From assembly GCA_013076295.1 (NCBI GenBank), contig RQOL01000915.1, forward strand, positions 1,612,001 through 1,676,000: a stretch of 64,000 bases of DNA, written 5' to 3'. A program made the position numbers and the translations under genes. Below are positions 1 through 13,084 of the stretch, piece after piece. A model generated the notes under the pieces. That model had not been told where the DNA came from, made no database searches, and saw only the letters and a program-made list of their open reading frames with translations. This stretch comes from Sanderia malayensis. Its lineage: Eukaryota > Cnidaria > Scyphozoa > Semaeostomeae > Pelagiidae. Positions within the stretch are counted from its first letter, which is position 1, and the number at the start of each line of letters is the position of its first letter.

Positions 1-1519
1 CTAGATTCAATGAAATTCATAAAAGCTCAACCATGTCGAACTAGATTCATCCATAGTGAACTAGGTTCAACAAAAGGGGCTGGGTTCAACCAGATTGATT
101 AAGATAAACCATAAAGAGCTGGGCTCAGTAATATTGAACTAGATTCAACAATATGGAGCTGGGTTCAACCATATTGAAAAAAGCTGAACCATAAGGATCT
201 CGGCTCAACAATATTGAACTAGGTTCAACCATATGGAGCTGGGTTCAAACATATGGAGCTAGATTCAACCATACACAACAAAGTGTAATCTTATTGAATT
301 AAGTTCAGCCGTTTTCAGCTGGGTTCTACCATACTGAACTAAGTTCAAGGAACTGGTTTAAACAATAATGAACTGAGTTCAACCATAACGAACAAGCTTC
401 AACAATATTGAGCTAGGTTCAACAATATGGAGCTGGCTTCAACCATATTGAACTAGATTCAATGAAATTGATAAAGGTTCAACCATATCGAACTAGATTC
501 ATCCATATTGAACTAGGTTCAACAATATGGAGCTGGGTTCAACCATATTGAACTAGATTCAACCATATGGAGCTGGGTTCAACAATACTAAGCTAACTTC
601 AACCATAAGGAACTGGGATGAACAATCATGAACTAGGTTCAACCAAATGGATCTGGGTTCAACCATACTGAACTAAGTTCAACCATAAGGAACTGGGTTC
701 AACAATACTGAACTATGTTCAACCATAAGGAACAGGCTTCAACAATATTGAACAAGGTTCAACAATATGGAGCTGGGTTCAACCATATTGAACTAGATTC
801 AATGAAATTCATAAAGGCTCAACCATGTGGAACTAGATTCATCCATATTGAACTAGGTTCAACATATGGAGCTGGGTTCAACCAGATTGACTAAGTTAAA
901 CCATAAGGAGCTGTGCTCAGCAATATTGAACTAGGTTCAACAATATGGAGCTGGGTTCAACCATATTGAAAAAAGCTGAACCATAAGGATCTGGGCTCAA
1001 CAATATTGAACTAGGTTCAACCATATGGAGCCTGGTTCAACCATATGGAACTAGATTCAACCATACACAACAAAGTGTAATCATATTGAATTAAGTTCAG
1101 CCATTTTGAGCTGGGTTCCACCATACTGAACTAAGTTCAACGATTAGGAACTGGGTTAAACAATATTGAACTTAGTACAACCATAATGAACAAGCTCAAT
1201 CATATTGAATTAGGTTCAACCATATCGAACTAGGTTCCACCATATGCAGCTGGGTTCAACATAATTGAACTAGGTTCAACCAAATGGAGTTGGGTTCAAC
1301 CATACTGAACTAAGTTCAACCATATAGAACTGGGTTAAACAATATTGAACTGAGTACAACCATAATGTATAAGCTCAATCATATTGAATTAGGTTCAACC
1401 ATATCAAACTAGGTTCCACCATATGCAGCTGGGTTCCACATTATTGAACTAGGTTCAACCAAATGGAGCTGGGCTCAACCATACTGAACTAAGTTCAACC
1501 ATAAGGAACTGGGTTCAAC
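1..1519 (+). repeat. Left array block, repeated about 5.14 kb downstream
   Basis: Landmarks here recur with a fixed offset: AAGTGTAATCTTATTG at 281 and 5,422, the GAGCTGGCTTCAACC variant near 432 and 5,573, and AATACTAAGCTAACTTC near 584 and 5,725. The match runs to about 1,500 against 5,220-6,650. The first 80 bases match at offset 5,219 instead of 5,141, because the downstream copy lacks about 78 bp (four monomers), including the odd AACAAAAGGGGCTGGG unit at 70-85. That odd unit reappears at 17,873, 27,011 and later family I copies, so this end of the window is mosaic. Confidence 0.75.
537..553. repeat. Example of the class A monomer dyad (GTTCAA-5-TTGAAC)
   Basis: GTTCAACCATATTGAAC has perfect 6-bp inverted arms around a CCATA spacer. 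The next unit begins after TAG, so TTGAAC-TAG-GTTCAA forms a second dyad across the monomer boundary. This example stands for many hundreds of identical sites through the window. Class B replaces the dyad with the 8-bp palindrome CCATATGG, whose centre is shifted by about 1.5 bp, followed by AGCT. Class C keeps only partial symmetry. Single strands or transcripts of either strand could form small hairpins; whether they do is inference. Confidence 0.85.
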
Positions 1520-2315
1520 AATACTGAACTATGTTCAACCATAAGGAACAGGCTTCAACAATATTGAACTAGGTTCAACAATATGGAGCTGGGTTCAACC
1601 ATATCGAACTAGGTTCAACCACTTTGAACTGGGTTCAACCATATTGAATTAAGTTCAACCATAAGGAACTGAGTTTAAAAGTATTGAACTAGGTTCAACC
1701 ATATGGAGCTGGATCCAACCATATTGAACAAAGTTCAACCATAAGGAACTAGGTTCAACCATATGGAGCTGGGTTTCACCATACAGAAATGGATACAACC
1801 ATAGGGAAATGGCTTAAACAATATTGAACTAAGTTCAACCATATTGAACAAGCTCAGTCATTGAATTACGTTCAACCATATTGAACTAGGTTCAACCATA
1901 AGGAACTGGGTTCAACAATACTGAACTATGTTCAACCATAAGGAACAGGCTTCAACAATATTGAACTAGGTTCAACAATATGGAGCTGGGTTCAGCCATA
2001 TCTTACTAGGTTCAACCACATTGAACTGGGTTCAACCATATTGAATTAAGTTCAACCATAAGGAACTGAGTTTAAAAATATTGAACTAGGTTCAACCATA
2101 TGGAGCTGGATCCAACCATATTGAACAAAGTTCAACCATAAGGAACTAGGTTCAACCATATGGAGCTGGGTTTCACCATACAGAATTGGATACAACCATA
2201 GGGAAATGGCTTAAACAATATTGAACTAAGTTCAACCATATTGAACAAGCTCAGTCATTGAATTACGTTCAACCATATTGAACTAGGTTCAACCATAAGG
2301 AACTGGGTTCAACAA
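1520..2315 (+). repeat. 397-bp tandem pair
   Basis: The landmark GGGAAATGGCTTAAAC occurs at 1,804 and 2,201, and the surrounding sequence (TTTCACCATACAGAA before it, CTCAGTCATTGAATTACG after it) matches between the two copies. The copies are about 1,520-1,917 and 1,918-2,315. The unit is 20 monomers minus 3 bp because the AAGCTCAGTCATTGAATTACG variant is shorter than a normal monomer. The same pair is carried inside the next 2.1-kb repeat (landmarks at 3,906 and 4,303). Confidence 0.8.
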
Positions 2316-5300
2316 TACTGAACTATGTTCAACCATAAGGAACAAGCTTCAACAATATTGAACTAGGTTCAACATTATGGAGCTGGGTTCAACCATATTG
2401 AACTAGATTCAATGAAATTGATAAAAGCTCAACCATATCGAACTAGATTCATCCATATTGAACTCGGTTGAACCATATGGAGCTATGTTCAACCAGATTG
2501 ACTAAGTTGCACCATAAAGAGAGGGGATCAACAATATTGAACTAGGTTCAACCATATGGAGCTGGGTTCAACCATATTGAAAAAAATTGAACAATAAGGA
2601 TCTGGGCTCAACAAAATGGAACTAGGTTCAACCATATGGAGCTGGGTTCAACCATATTGAGCTAGATTCAACCTTATACAACAAAGTCCAATCATATTGA
2701 ATTAAGTTCAGCTGCATATTGAGCTAGGTTCAGAGTATGGACTTGGGTTCAACCATATCGAACTAGATTCAATATATGGAGCTGGGCTCAACCATATTGA
2801 ACTAGGTTCAACCACAAGGAACAGGTTCAACAATATTGAACTAGGCTCAGACATATGGAGCTGGGTTCAAGCATATTGAACTAGATTCAACCATATGGAG
2901 CTGGGTTAAACTATATTAAACTAATTTCAACCATAAGGAACTAGGTTCAACAATGTTGAACTAGGTTCAACCATATCAAGCTGGGTTCAACCATATGGAG
3001 CTAGATTCAACCATACACAACAAAGTGTAATCATATTGAATTAAGTTCAGCCATTTTGAGCTGGATTCCACCATACTGAACTAAGTTCAACAATTAGGAA
3101 CTGGGTTAAACAATATTGAACTTAGTACAACCATAATCAAGCTCAATCATATTGAATTAGGTTCAACCATATCGAACTAGGTTCCACCATATGCAACTGG
3201 ATTCAACATTATTGAACTAGGTTCAACCAAATGGAGCTGGGTTCAACCATACGGAACTAAGTTCAACCATAAGGAACTGGGTTCAACAATACTGAATTAT
3301 TTTCAACCATAAGGAACAGGCTTCAACAATATTGAGCTAGGTTCAACAATATGGAGCTGGGTTCAACCATATTGAACTAGATTCAATGAAATTCATAAAA
3401 GCTCAACCATGTCGAAGTAGATTCATCCATAGTGAACTAGGTTCAACAATATGGAGCTGGGTTCAACCATATTGAAAAAAGCTGAACCAAAAGGATCTCG
3501 GCTCAACAATATTGAGCTAGGTTCAACCATATGGAGCTGGGTTCAAACATATGGAGCTAGATTCAACCATACACAACAAAGTGTAATCTTATTGAATTAA
3601 GTTCAGCCGTTTTCAGCTGGGTTCCACCATACTGAACTAAGTTCAAGGAACTGGTTTAAACAATAATGAACTGAGTTCAACCATAACGAACAAGCTTCAA
3701 CAATATTGAGCTAGGTTCAACAATATGGAGCTGGGTTCAACCATATTGAACTAGATTCAATGAAATTGATAAAGGTTCAACCATATCGAGCTAGATTCAT
3801 CCATATTGAACTAGGTTCAACAATATGGAGCTGGGTTCAACCATATTGAACTAGGTTCAACCATATGGAGCTGGGTTTCACCATACAGAATTGGATACAA
3901 CCATAGGGAAATGGCTTAAACAATATTGAACTAAGTTCAACCATATTGAACAAGCTCAGTCATTGAATTACGTTCAACCATATTGAACTAGGTTCAACCA
4001 TAAGGAACTGGGTTCAACAATACTGAACTATGTTCAACCATAAGGAACAGGCTTCAACAATATTGAACTAGGTTCAACAATCTGGAGCTGGGTTCAGCCA
4101 TATCTTACTAGGTTCAACCACATTGAACTGGGTTCAACCATATTGAATTATATTCAACCATAAGGAACTGAGTTTAAAAATATTGAACTAGGTTCAACCA
4201 TATGGAGCTGGATCCAACCATATTGAACAAAGTTCAACCATAAGGAACTAGGTTCAACCATATGGAGCTGGGTTTCACCATACAGAATTGGATACAACCA
4301 TAGGGAAATGGCTTAAACAATATTGAACTAAGTTCAACCATATTGAACAAGCTCAGTCATTGAATTACGTTCAACCATATTGAACTAGGTTCAACCATAA
4401 GGAACTGGGTTCAACAATACTGAACTATGTTCAACCATAAGGAACAAGCTTCAACAATATTGAACTAGGTTCAACCATATGGAGCTGGGTTCAACCATAT
4501 TGAGCTAGATTCAACCTTATACAACAAAGTCCAATCATATTGAATTAAGTTCAGCTGCATATTGAGCTAGGTTCAGAGTATGGACTTGGGTTCAACCATA
4601 TCGAACTAGATTCAATATATGGAGCTGGGCTCAACCATATTGAACTAGGTTCAACCACAAGGAACAGGTTCAACAATATTGAACTAGGCTCAGACATATG
4701 GAGCTGGGTTCAAGCATATTGAACTAGATTCAACCATATGGAGCTGGGTTAAACTATATTAAACTAATTTCAACCATAAGGAACTAGGTTCAACAATGTT
4801 GAACTAGGTTCAACCATATCAAGCTGGGTTCAACCATATGGAGCTAGATTCAACCATACACAACAAAGTGTAATCATATTGAATTAAGTTCAGCCATTTT
4901 GAGCTGGATTCCACCATACGGAACTAAGTTCAACAATTAGGAACTGGGTTAAACAATATTGAACTTAGTACAACCATAATCAAGCTCAATCATATTGAAT
5001 TAGGTTCAACCATATCGAACTAGGTTCCACCATATGCAACTGGATTCAACATTATTGAACTAGGTTCAACCAAATGGAGCTGGGTTCAACCATACGGAAC
5101 TAAGTTCAACCATAAGGAACTGGGTTCAACAATACTGAATTATTTTCAACCATAAGGAACAGGCTTCAACAATATTGAGCTAGGTTCAACAATATGGAGC
5201 TGGGTTCAACCATATTGAACTAGATTCAATGAAATTCATAAAAGCTCAACCATGTCGAAGTAGATTCATCCATAGTGAACTAGGTTCAACAATATGGAGC

Positions 5301-5700
5301 TGGGTTCAACCATATTGAAAAAAGCTGAACCATAAGGATCTCGGCTCAACAATATTGAGCTAGGTTCAACCATATGGAGCTGGGTTCAAACATATGGAGC
5401 TAGATTCAACCATACACAACAAAGTGTAATCTTATTGAATTAAGTTCAGCCGTTTTCAGCTGGGTTCCACCATACTGAACTAAGTTCAAGGAACTGGTTT
5501 AAACAATAATGAACTGAGTTCAACCATAACGAACAAGCTTCAACAATATTGAGCTAGGTTCAACAATATGGAGCTGGCTTCAACCATATTGAACTAGATT
5601 CAATGAAATTGATAAAGGTTCAACCATATCGAACTAGATTCATCCATATTGAACTAGGTTCAACAATATGGAGCTGGGTTCAACCATATTGAACTAGATT
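1760..5700 (+). repeat. 2.1-kb tandem pair, second copy with internal deletion
   Basis: Copy 1 is about 1,760-3,861 and copy 2 about 3,862-5,700. Landmarks in the left part match at offset 2,102 (1,804/3,906 and 2,201/4,303). Those in the right part match at 1,843: CCTTATACAACAAAGTCC at about 2,673 and 4,516, CATGTCGAAGTAG near 3,405 and 5,248, AAGTGTAATCTT at 3,579 and 5,422. The difference of 259 bp means copy 2 has lost about 13 monomers corresponding to roughly 2,370-2,630. Confidence 0.78.
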
Positions 5701-6712
5701 CAACCATATGGAGCTGGGTTCAACAATACTAAGCTAACTTCAACCATAAGGAACTGGGATGAACAATCATGAACTAGGTTCAACCAAATGGAGCTGGGTT
5801 CAACCATACTGAACTAAGTTCAACCATAAGGAACTGGATTCAACAATACTGAACTATGTTCAACCATAAGGAACAGGCTTCAACAATATTGAACAAGGTT
5901 CAACAATATGGAGCTGGGTTCAACCATATTGAACTATATTCAATGAAATTCATAAAGGCTCAACCATGTGGAACTAGATTCATCCATATTGAACTAGGTT
6001 CAACATATGGAGCTGGGTTCAACCAGATTGACTAAATTAAACCATAAGGAGCTGTGCTCAGCAATATTGAACTAGGTTCAACAATATGGAGCTGGGTTCA
6101 ACCATATTGAAAAAAGCTGAACCATAAGGATCTGGGCTCAACAATATTGAACTAGGTTCAACCATATGGAGCCTGGTTCAACCATATGGAACTAGATTCA
6201 ACCATACACAACAAAGTGTAATCATATTGAATTAAGTTCAGCCATTTTGAGCTGGGTTCCACCATACTGAACTAAGTTCAACGATAAGGAACTGGGTTAA
6301 ACAATATTGAACTTAGTACAACCATAATGAACAAGCTCAATCATATTGAATTAGGTTCAACCATATCGAACTAGGTTCTACATATGAAGCTGGGTTCAAC
6401 ATAATTGAACTAGGTTCAACCAAATGGAGTTGGGTTCAACCATACTGAACTAAGTTCAACCATATAGAACTGGGTTAAACAATATTGAACTGAGTACAAC
6501 CATAATGTATAAGCTCAATCATATTGAATTAGGTTCAACCATATCAAACTAGGTTCCACCATAAGCAGCTGGGTTCAACATTATTGAACTAGGTTCAACC
6601 AAATGGAGCTGGGCTCAACCATACTGAACTAAGTTCAACCATAAGGAACTGGGTTCAACAATACTGAACTATGGTCAACCATAAGGAACTGAGTTTAAAA
6701 ATATTGAACTAG
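5701..6712 (+). repeat. Array block matching 560-1,510
   Basis: This block continues the copy of the left end (offset about 5,141), with TAAGCTAACTTC, AACTGGGATGAACAATCATG, and the GTACAACCATAATGTATAAG variant in the same order. It departs near 6,660, where ACTATGGTCAACC replaces ACTATGTTCAACC and leads into the 996-bp repeat. No gene or unique sequence is present. Confidence 0.7.
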
Positions 6713-8704
6713 GTTCAACCATATGGAGCTGGATCCAACCATATTGAACAAAGTTCAACCATAAGGAACTAGGTTCAACAATACTGAACTATGGTCAACC
6801 ATAAGGAACAGGCTTCAACAATATTGAACTAGGTTCAACAATATGGAGCTGGGTTCAACCATATCGAACTAGGTTCAACCACATTGAACTGGGTTCAACC
6901 ATATTGAATTAAGTTCAACCATAAGGAACTGAGTTTTAAAATTTTGAACTAGGTTCAACCATATGGAGCTGGATCCAACCATATTGAACAAAGTTCAACC
7001 ATAAGGAACTAGGTTCAACCATATGGAGCTGGGTTTCACCATACAGAACCGGATACAACCATAGGGAAATGGCTTAAACAATATTGAACTGGGTTCAACC
7101 ATATTGAGCTAGATTCAACCATATACAACAAAGTCCAATCATATTGAATTAAGTTCAGCTGCATATTGAACTAGGTTCAGAGTATGGACTTGGGTTCAAC
7201 CATATCGAACTAGATTCAATATATGGAGCTGGGCTCAACCATATTGAACTAGGTTCAACCACAAGGAACAGGTTCAACAATATTGAACTATGTACAACCA
7301 TATGGAGCTGGGTTCAACTATATTGAACTAAGTTGAACCATATTGAACTAAGTTCAATGAAATTGAATTAGGTTCAACCACATGGAGCTTGTTTCAACCA
7401 TACTGAACTAAGTTCAACCATAAGGAAATGGGTTCAACAAAATTGAACTATGTTCAAGGATATTGAGCAAGTTCCATCACATTGAGTTTGGTTCAACCAT
7501 ATTGAACTAGGTTCAAAGTGTGGACCTGGGTTCAACAATATTGAACTAGGTTCAACCATATGGAGCTGGGTTCAACCATATGGAGCTAGATTCAACCATA
7601 CACAACAAAGTCTAGTCATATTGAATTATGTTCAGCCGTTTTCAGCTGAGTCCCACCATACTGAACTAAGTTCAACCATAAGGAACTGGGTTAAACAATA
7701 ATGAACTGGGTTCAACCATATGGAGCTGGATCCAACCATATTGAACAAAGTTCAACCATAAGGAACTAGGTTCAACAATGCTGAACTATGGTCAACCATA
7801 AGGAACAGGCTTTAACAATATTGAACTAGGTTCAACAATATGGAGCTGGGTTCAACCATATCGACTAGGTTCAACCACATTGAACTGGGTTCAACCATAT
7901 TGAATTAAGTTCAACCATAAGGAACTGAGTTTTAAAATTTTGAACTAGGTTCAACCATATGGAGCTGGATCCAACCATATTGAACAAAGTTCAACCATAA
8001 GGAACTAGGTTCAACCATATGGAGCTGGGTTTCACCATACAGAACCGGATACAACCATAGGGAAATGGCTTAAACAATATTGAACTGGGTTCAACCATAT
8101 TGAGCTAGATTCAACCATATACAACAAAGTCCAATCATATTGAATTAAGTTCAGCTGCATATTGAACTAGGTTCAGAGTATGGACTTGGGTTCAACCATA
8201 TCGAACTAGATTCAATATATGGAGCTGGGCTCAACCATATTGAACTAGGTTCAACCACAAGGAACAGGTTCAACAATATTGAACTATGTACAACCATATG
8301 GAGCCGGGTTCAACTATATTGAACTAAGTTGAACCATATTGAACTAAGTTCAATGAAATTGAATTAGGTTCAACCACATGGAGCTTGTTTCAACCATACT
8401 GAACTAAGTTCAACCATAAGGAAATGGGTTCAACAAAATTGAACTATGTTCAAGGATATTGAGCAAGTTCCATCACATTAAGTTTGGTTCAACCATATTG
8501 AACTAGGTTCAAAGTGTGGACCTGGGTTCAACAATATTGAACTAGGTTCAACCATATGGAGCTGGGTTCAACCATATGGAGCTAGATTCAACCATACACA
8601 ACAAAGTCTAGTCATATTGAATTATGTTCAGCCGTTTTCAGCTGAGTCCCACCATACTGAACTAAGTTCAACCATAAGGAACTGGGTTAAACAATAATGA
8701 ACTG
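6713..8704 (+). repeat. 996-bp tandem pair
   Basis: Copies are about 6,713-7,708 and 7,709-8,704. Landmarks repeat at offset 996-997: TGGAGCTGGATCC at 6,724 and 7,721, AAGTCCAATC at 7,131 and 8,127, the TGAGTCCCACC variant near 7,648 and 8,643. The unit is 50 monomers minus about 4 bp. A one-base loss in copy 2 (CATATCGACTAGG near 7,859, versus CATATCGAACTAGG) and a few substitutions distinguish the copies. Confidence 0.82.
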
Positions 8705-9435
8705 GGTTCAACCATAACGAACAAGCTCAATCATATTGAATTAGGTTCAACAATATCGAACTAGGTTCCACCATATGCAACTGGGTTCAACATTATTGAA
8801 CTGGGTTCAACCAAATGGAGCTGGGTTCAACAATACTGAGCTATGTTCAACCATAAGGAACAGGTTTCAACAATATTGAACTAGGTTCAACCAAATGAAG
8901 CTGGGTTTAACCATATGGCGCTAGATTCAACCATACACAACAAATTGTAATCATATTGAATTAAGTTCAGCCGTTTTCAGCTGGGTTCCACCATACTGAA
9001 CTAAGTTCAAGGAACTGGTTTAAACAATAATGAACTTAGTTCAACCATAACGAACAAGCTTCAACAATATGAGCTAGGTTCAACCATAAGGAACAGGCTT
9101 CAATAATATTGAACTAGGTTCAACAATATGGAGCTGGGTTCAACCATATCGAACTAGGTTCAACCACATTGAACTGGGTTCAACCATATTGAATTAAGTT
9201 CAACCATAAGGAACTGAGTTTAAAAATATTGAACTAGGTTCAACCATATGGAGCTGGGTTCAACCATATTGAACAAAGTTCAACCATAAGGAACTAGGTT
9301 CAACCATATGGAGCTGGGTTTCACCATACAGAACTGGATACAACCATAAGGAACTGGCTTATACAATATTGAACTAAGTTCAACCATATTGAACAAGCTC
9401 AGTCATTGAATTACATTCAACCATATTGAACTAGG
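8705..9435 (+). repeat. Unclassified monomer mosaic between larger repeats
   Basis: Ordinary monomers with variants seen elsewhere: TGGCGCTAGATTC at about 8,916 (also in family I copies near 18,057), CAAGGAACTGGTTTAAAC near 9,007, and AACTGGCTTATACAATATTG near 9,353. I found no consistent long-range partner for the whole stretch. There is no open reading frame, RNA gene or unique sequence in it. Confidence 0.6.
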
Positions 9436-12400
9436 TTCCACAATATGCAGCTGGGTTAAACCATATTGAACTAAGTTAAAACATAAGGAGCTGGTTTCAA
9501 CAATCTTGGACTAGGTTCAACCATTTGGAGCTGGGTTCAAACATATTGAACTAAGTTCAACCATAAAGAACGGGGTTCAAGAAAATTGAACTAAGTTCAA
9601 CCATATTGAACTAGATTCAATGAAATTGATAAAGGTTCAACCATATCAAACTAGACTCATCCATATTGAACTAGGTTCAACCATATGAACTAGGTTCAAC
9701 GATATGGAGCTTGGCTCAACAATACTGAACTATGTTCAACCATAAGGAACAGGCTTCAACACAATGGAACTAGGTTCAACCATATGGAGCTGGGTTCAAC
9801 CATATTGAACTAGATTCAACCATATGGAGCTGGGTTCAACAATACTAAGCTAAGTTCAACCAAAAGGAACTGGGATGAACAATCATGAACTAGGTTCAAC
9901 CATATGGAGCTGGGTTCAACCATATTGAACTAAGTTCAACCATAAGGAACTGGGCTCAACAATACTGAACTATGTTCAACCATAAGGAACAGGCTTCAAC
10001 ACAATGGAACTAGGTTCAACCATATGGAGCTGGCTTCAACCATATTGAGCTAGATTCAACCATATACAACAAAGTCCAATCATATTGAATTAAGTTCAGC
10101 CGCATATTGAACTAAGTTCAAAGTATGGACTTGGGTTCAACCATATTGAACTAGCTTCAACCATATGGAGCTGGGTTCAACCAAATGAACTAAGTGCCAC
10201 CATAAGGAACTGGGTTCAACAATATTAAACCAAGTTCAACCATATTAAACATGTTCAATCACATTGAGTGTGGTTCAACCATATCGAACTAGATTCAATA
10301 TTTGGAGCTGGGCTCAACCATATTGAGCAAGGTTCAACCACAAGGAACAGGTTCAACAATATTGAACTAAGTTCAACCATATTGAACTAAGATCAATGAA
10401 ATTCATATCAAACTAGGTTCAACGATAACGAACTGGCTTCAACAATTTTGAACTAGGTTCAACCACATTGAACTGGGTTCAACCATATTGAACTAAGTTC
10501 AACCATAAGGAACTGAGTTTAAAAATATTGAACTAGGTTCAACCATATGCAGTTGGGTTTAACCATATTGAACAAAGTTCAACCATAAGGAACAGGCTTC
10601 AACAATATTGAACTAGGTTCAACCATATGGAGCTGGGTTCAACAATACTGAGCTATGTTCAACCATAAGGAACAGGCTTCAACAATATTGAACTAGGCTC
10701 AACAATATGGAGCTGAGTTCAACCAGATTGACTAAGATAAACCATAAAGAGCTGAGCTCAGCAATTTTGAACTAGGTTCAACAATATGGAGCTGGGTTCA
10801 ACCATATTGAAAAAGCTGAACCATAAGGATCTGGGCTCAACAATATTGAACTAGGTTCAACCATATGGAGCTGGGTTCAACCATATGGAGCTAGATTCAA
10901 CCATACACAACAAAGTGTAATCATATTGAATTAAGTTCAGCTGTTTTCAGCTGGGTTCCACCATACTGAACTAAGTTCAACCATAAGGAACTGGTTTAAA
11001 CAATAATGAACTGAGTTCAACCATAACGAACAAGCTCAATCATATTGAATTAGGTTCAACAATATCGAACTAGGTTCCACCATATGCAAGTGGGTTCAAC
11101 ATTATTGAACTAGGTTCAACCAAATGGAGCTGGGTTCAACCATACGGAACTAAGTTCAACCATAAGGAACTGGGTTCAACAATACTGAATTATGTTCAAC
11201 AATAAGGAACAGGCTTCAACAATATTGAGCTAGGTTCAACAATATGGAGCTGGGTTCAACCATATTGAACTAGATTCAATGAAATTGATAAAGGCTCAAC
11301 CATGTCAAACTAGATTCCTCAATAGTGAACTAGGTTCAACATATGGAGCTGGGTTCAACCAGATTGACTAAGTTAAACCATAAGGAGCTGGGCTCAGCAA
11401 TATTGAACTAGGTTCAACAATACGGAGCTGGGTTCAACAATATTGAAAAAAGCTGAACCATAAGGATCTGGGCTCAGCAAAATTGAACTAGGTTCAACCA
11501 TATGGAGCTGGGTTTAACCATATTGAAAAAAGCTGAACCATAAGGATCTGGGCTCAACCATATTGAACTAGGTTCAACCACAAGGAACAGGTTCAACAAT
11601 ATTGAACTAGGTTCAGACATATGGACCTGGGTTCAAGCATATTGAAAAAAATTGAATCATAAGGAGATGGGATCAACAATATTGAACCAGGTTCAACCAA
11701 ATGGAGTTGGGTTCAACCATACTGAACTAAGTTCAACCATATAGAACTGGGTTAAACAATATTGAACTGAGTACAACCATAATGTATAAACTCAATCATA
11801 TTGAATTAGGTTCAACCATATCAAACTAGGTTCCACCATATGCAGCTGGGTTCAACATTATTGAACTAGGTTCAACCAAATGGAGCTGGGTTCAACCATA
11901 CTGAACTAAGTTCAACCATAAGGAACTGAGTTTAAAAATATTGAACTAGGTCCAACCATATGGAGCTGGGTTCAACCATATTGAACAAAGTTCAACCATA
12001 AGGAACTAGGTTCAACCATATGGAGCTGGGTTTCACCATACAGAACTGGATACAACCATAGGGAAATGGCTTAAACAATATTGAACTAAGTTCAACCATA
12101 TTGAAGAAACTCAGTCATTGAATTACGTTCAACCATATCGAACTAGGTTCAACCATAAGGAACTGGGTTCAACAATACTGAACTATGTTCAACCATAAGG
12201 AACAAGCTTCAACAATATTGAACTAGGTTCAACATTATGGAGCTGGGTTCAACCATATTGAACTAGATTCAATGAAATTGATAAAAGCTCAACCATATCG
12301 AACTAGATTCATCCATATTGAACTAGGTTCAACCATATGGAGCTGGGTTCAACCATATTGAAAAAATTGAACCATAAGGATCTGGGCTCAACAAAATGGA

Positions 12401-13084
12401 ACTAGGTTCAACCATATGGAGCTGGGTTCAACCATATTGAGCTAGATTCAACCACATACAACAAAGTCCAATCATATTGAATGAAGTTCAGCCGCATATT
12501 GAACTAGGTTCAAAGTATGGACTTGGGTTCAACCATATTGAACTAAGTTCAATCATAAGGAACTGGTTTAAACAATAATGAACTGAGTTCAACCATAACG
12601 AACAAGCTCAATCATATTGAATTAGGTTCAACAATATCGAAGTAGGTTCCACCATATGCAAGTGGGTTCAACATTATTGAACTAGGTTCAACCAAATGGA
12701 GCTGGGTTCAACCATACGGAACTAAGTTCAACCATAAGGAACTGGGTTCAACAATACTGAATTATGTTCAACAATAAGGAACAGGCTTCAACAATATTGA
12801 GCTAGGTTCAACAATATGGAGCTGGGTTCAACCATATTGAACTAGATTCAATGAAATTGATAAAGGCTCAACCATGTCGAACTAGATTCCTCAATAGTGA
12901 ACTAGGTTCAACATATGGAGCTGGGTTCAACCAGATTGACTAAGTTAAACCATAAGGAGCTGGGCTCAGCAATATTGAACTAGGTTCAACAATACGGAGC
13001 TGGGTTCAACAATATTGAAAAAAGCTGAACCATAAGGATCTGAGCTCAGCAAAATTGAACTAGGTTCAACCATATGGAGCTGGG
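9436..13084 (+). repeat. Family II higher-order unit, copy 1 (3,649 bp)
   Basis: The unit opens with TTCCACAATATGCAGCTGGG at 9,436, which recurs at 13,085. Family II landmarks in order are: CAATCTTGGACTAGG, AAAGAACGGGGTTCAAG (9,565), AACTGGGATGAACAATC, CAAAGTCCAATC (10,070), AATATTTGGAGCTGGG, GATCAATGAAATTCATATC (10,391), CAAAGTGTAATC (10,911) and GATTCCTCAATAGTG (11,313). An internal repeat of offset 1,572 links 11.04-11.5 kb with 12.61-13.07 kb (GATTCCTC at 11,313 and 12,885). Confidence 0.75.

Noticed and set aside
11450..11550. A-tract units (GAAAAAAGCTGAAC) as a promoter or replication element
   Set aside because: They recur as an ordinary monomer variant across the array, with no neighbouring elements that would support a regulatory call.
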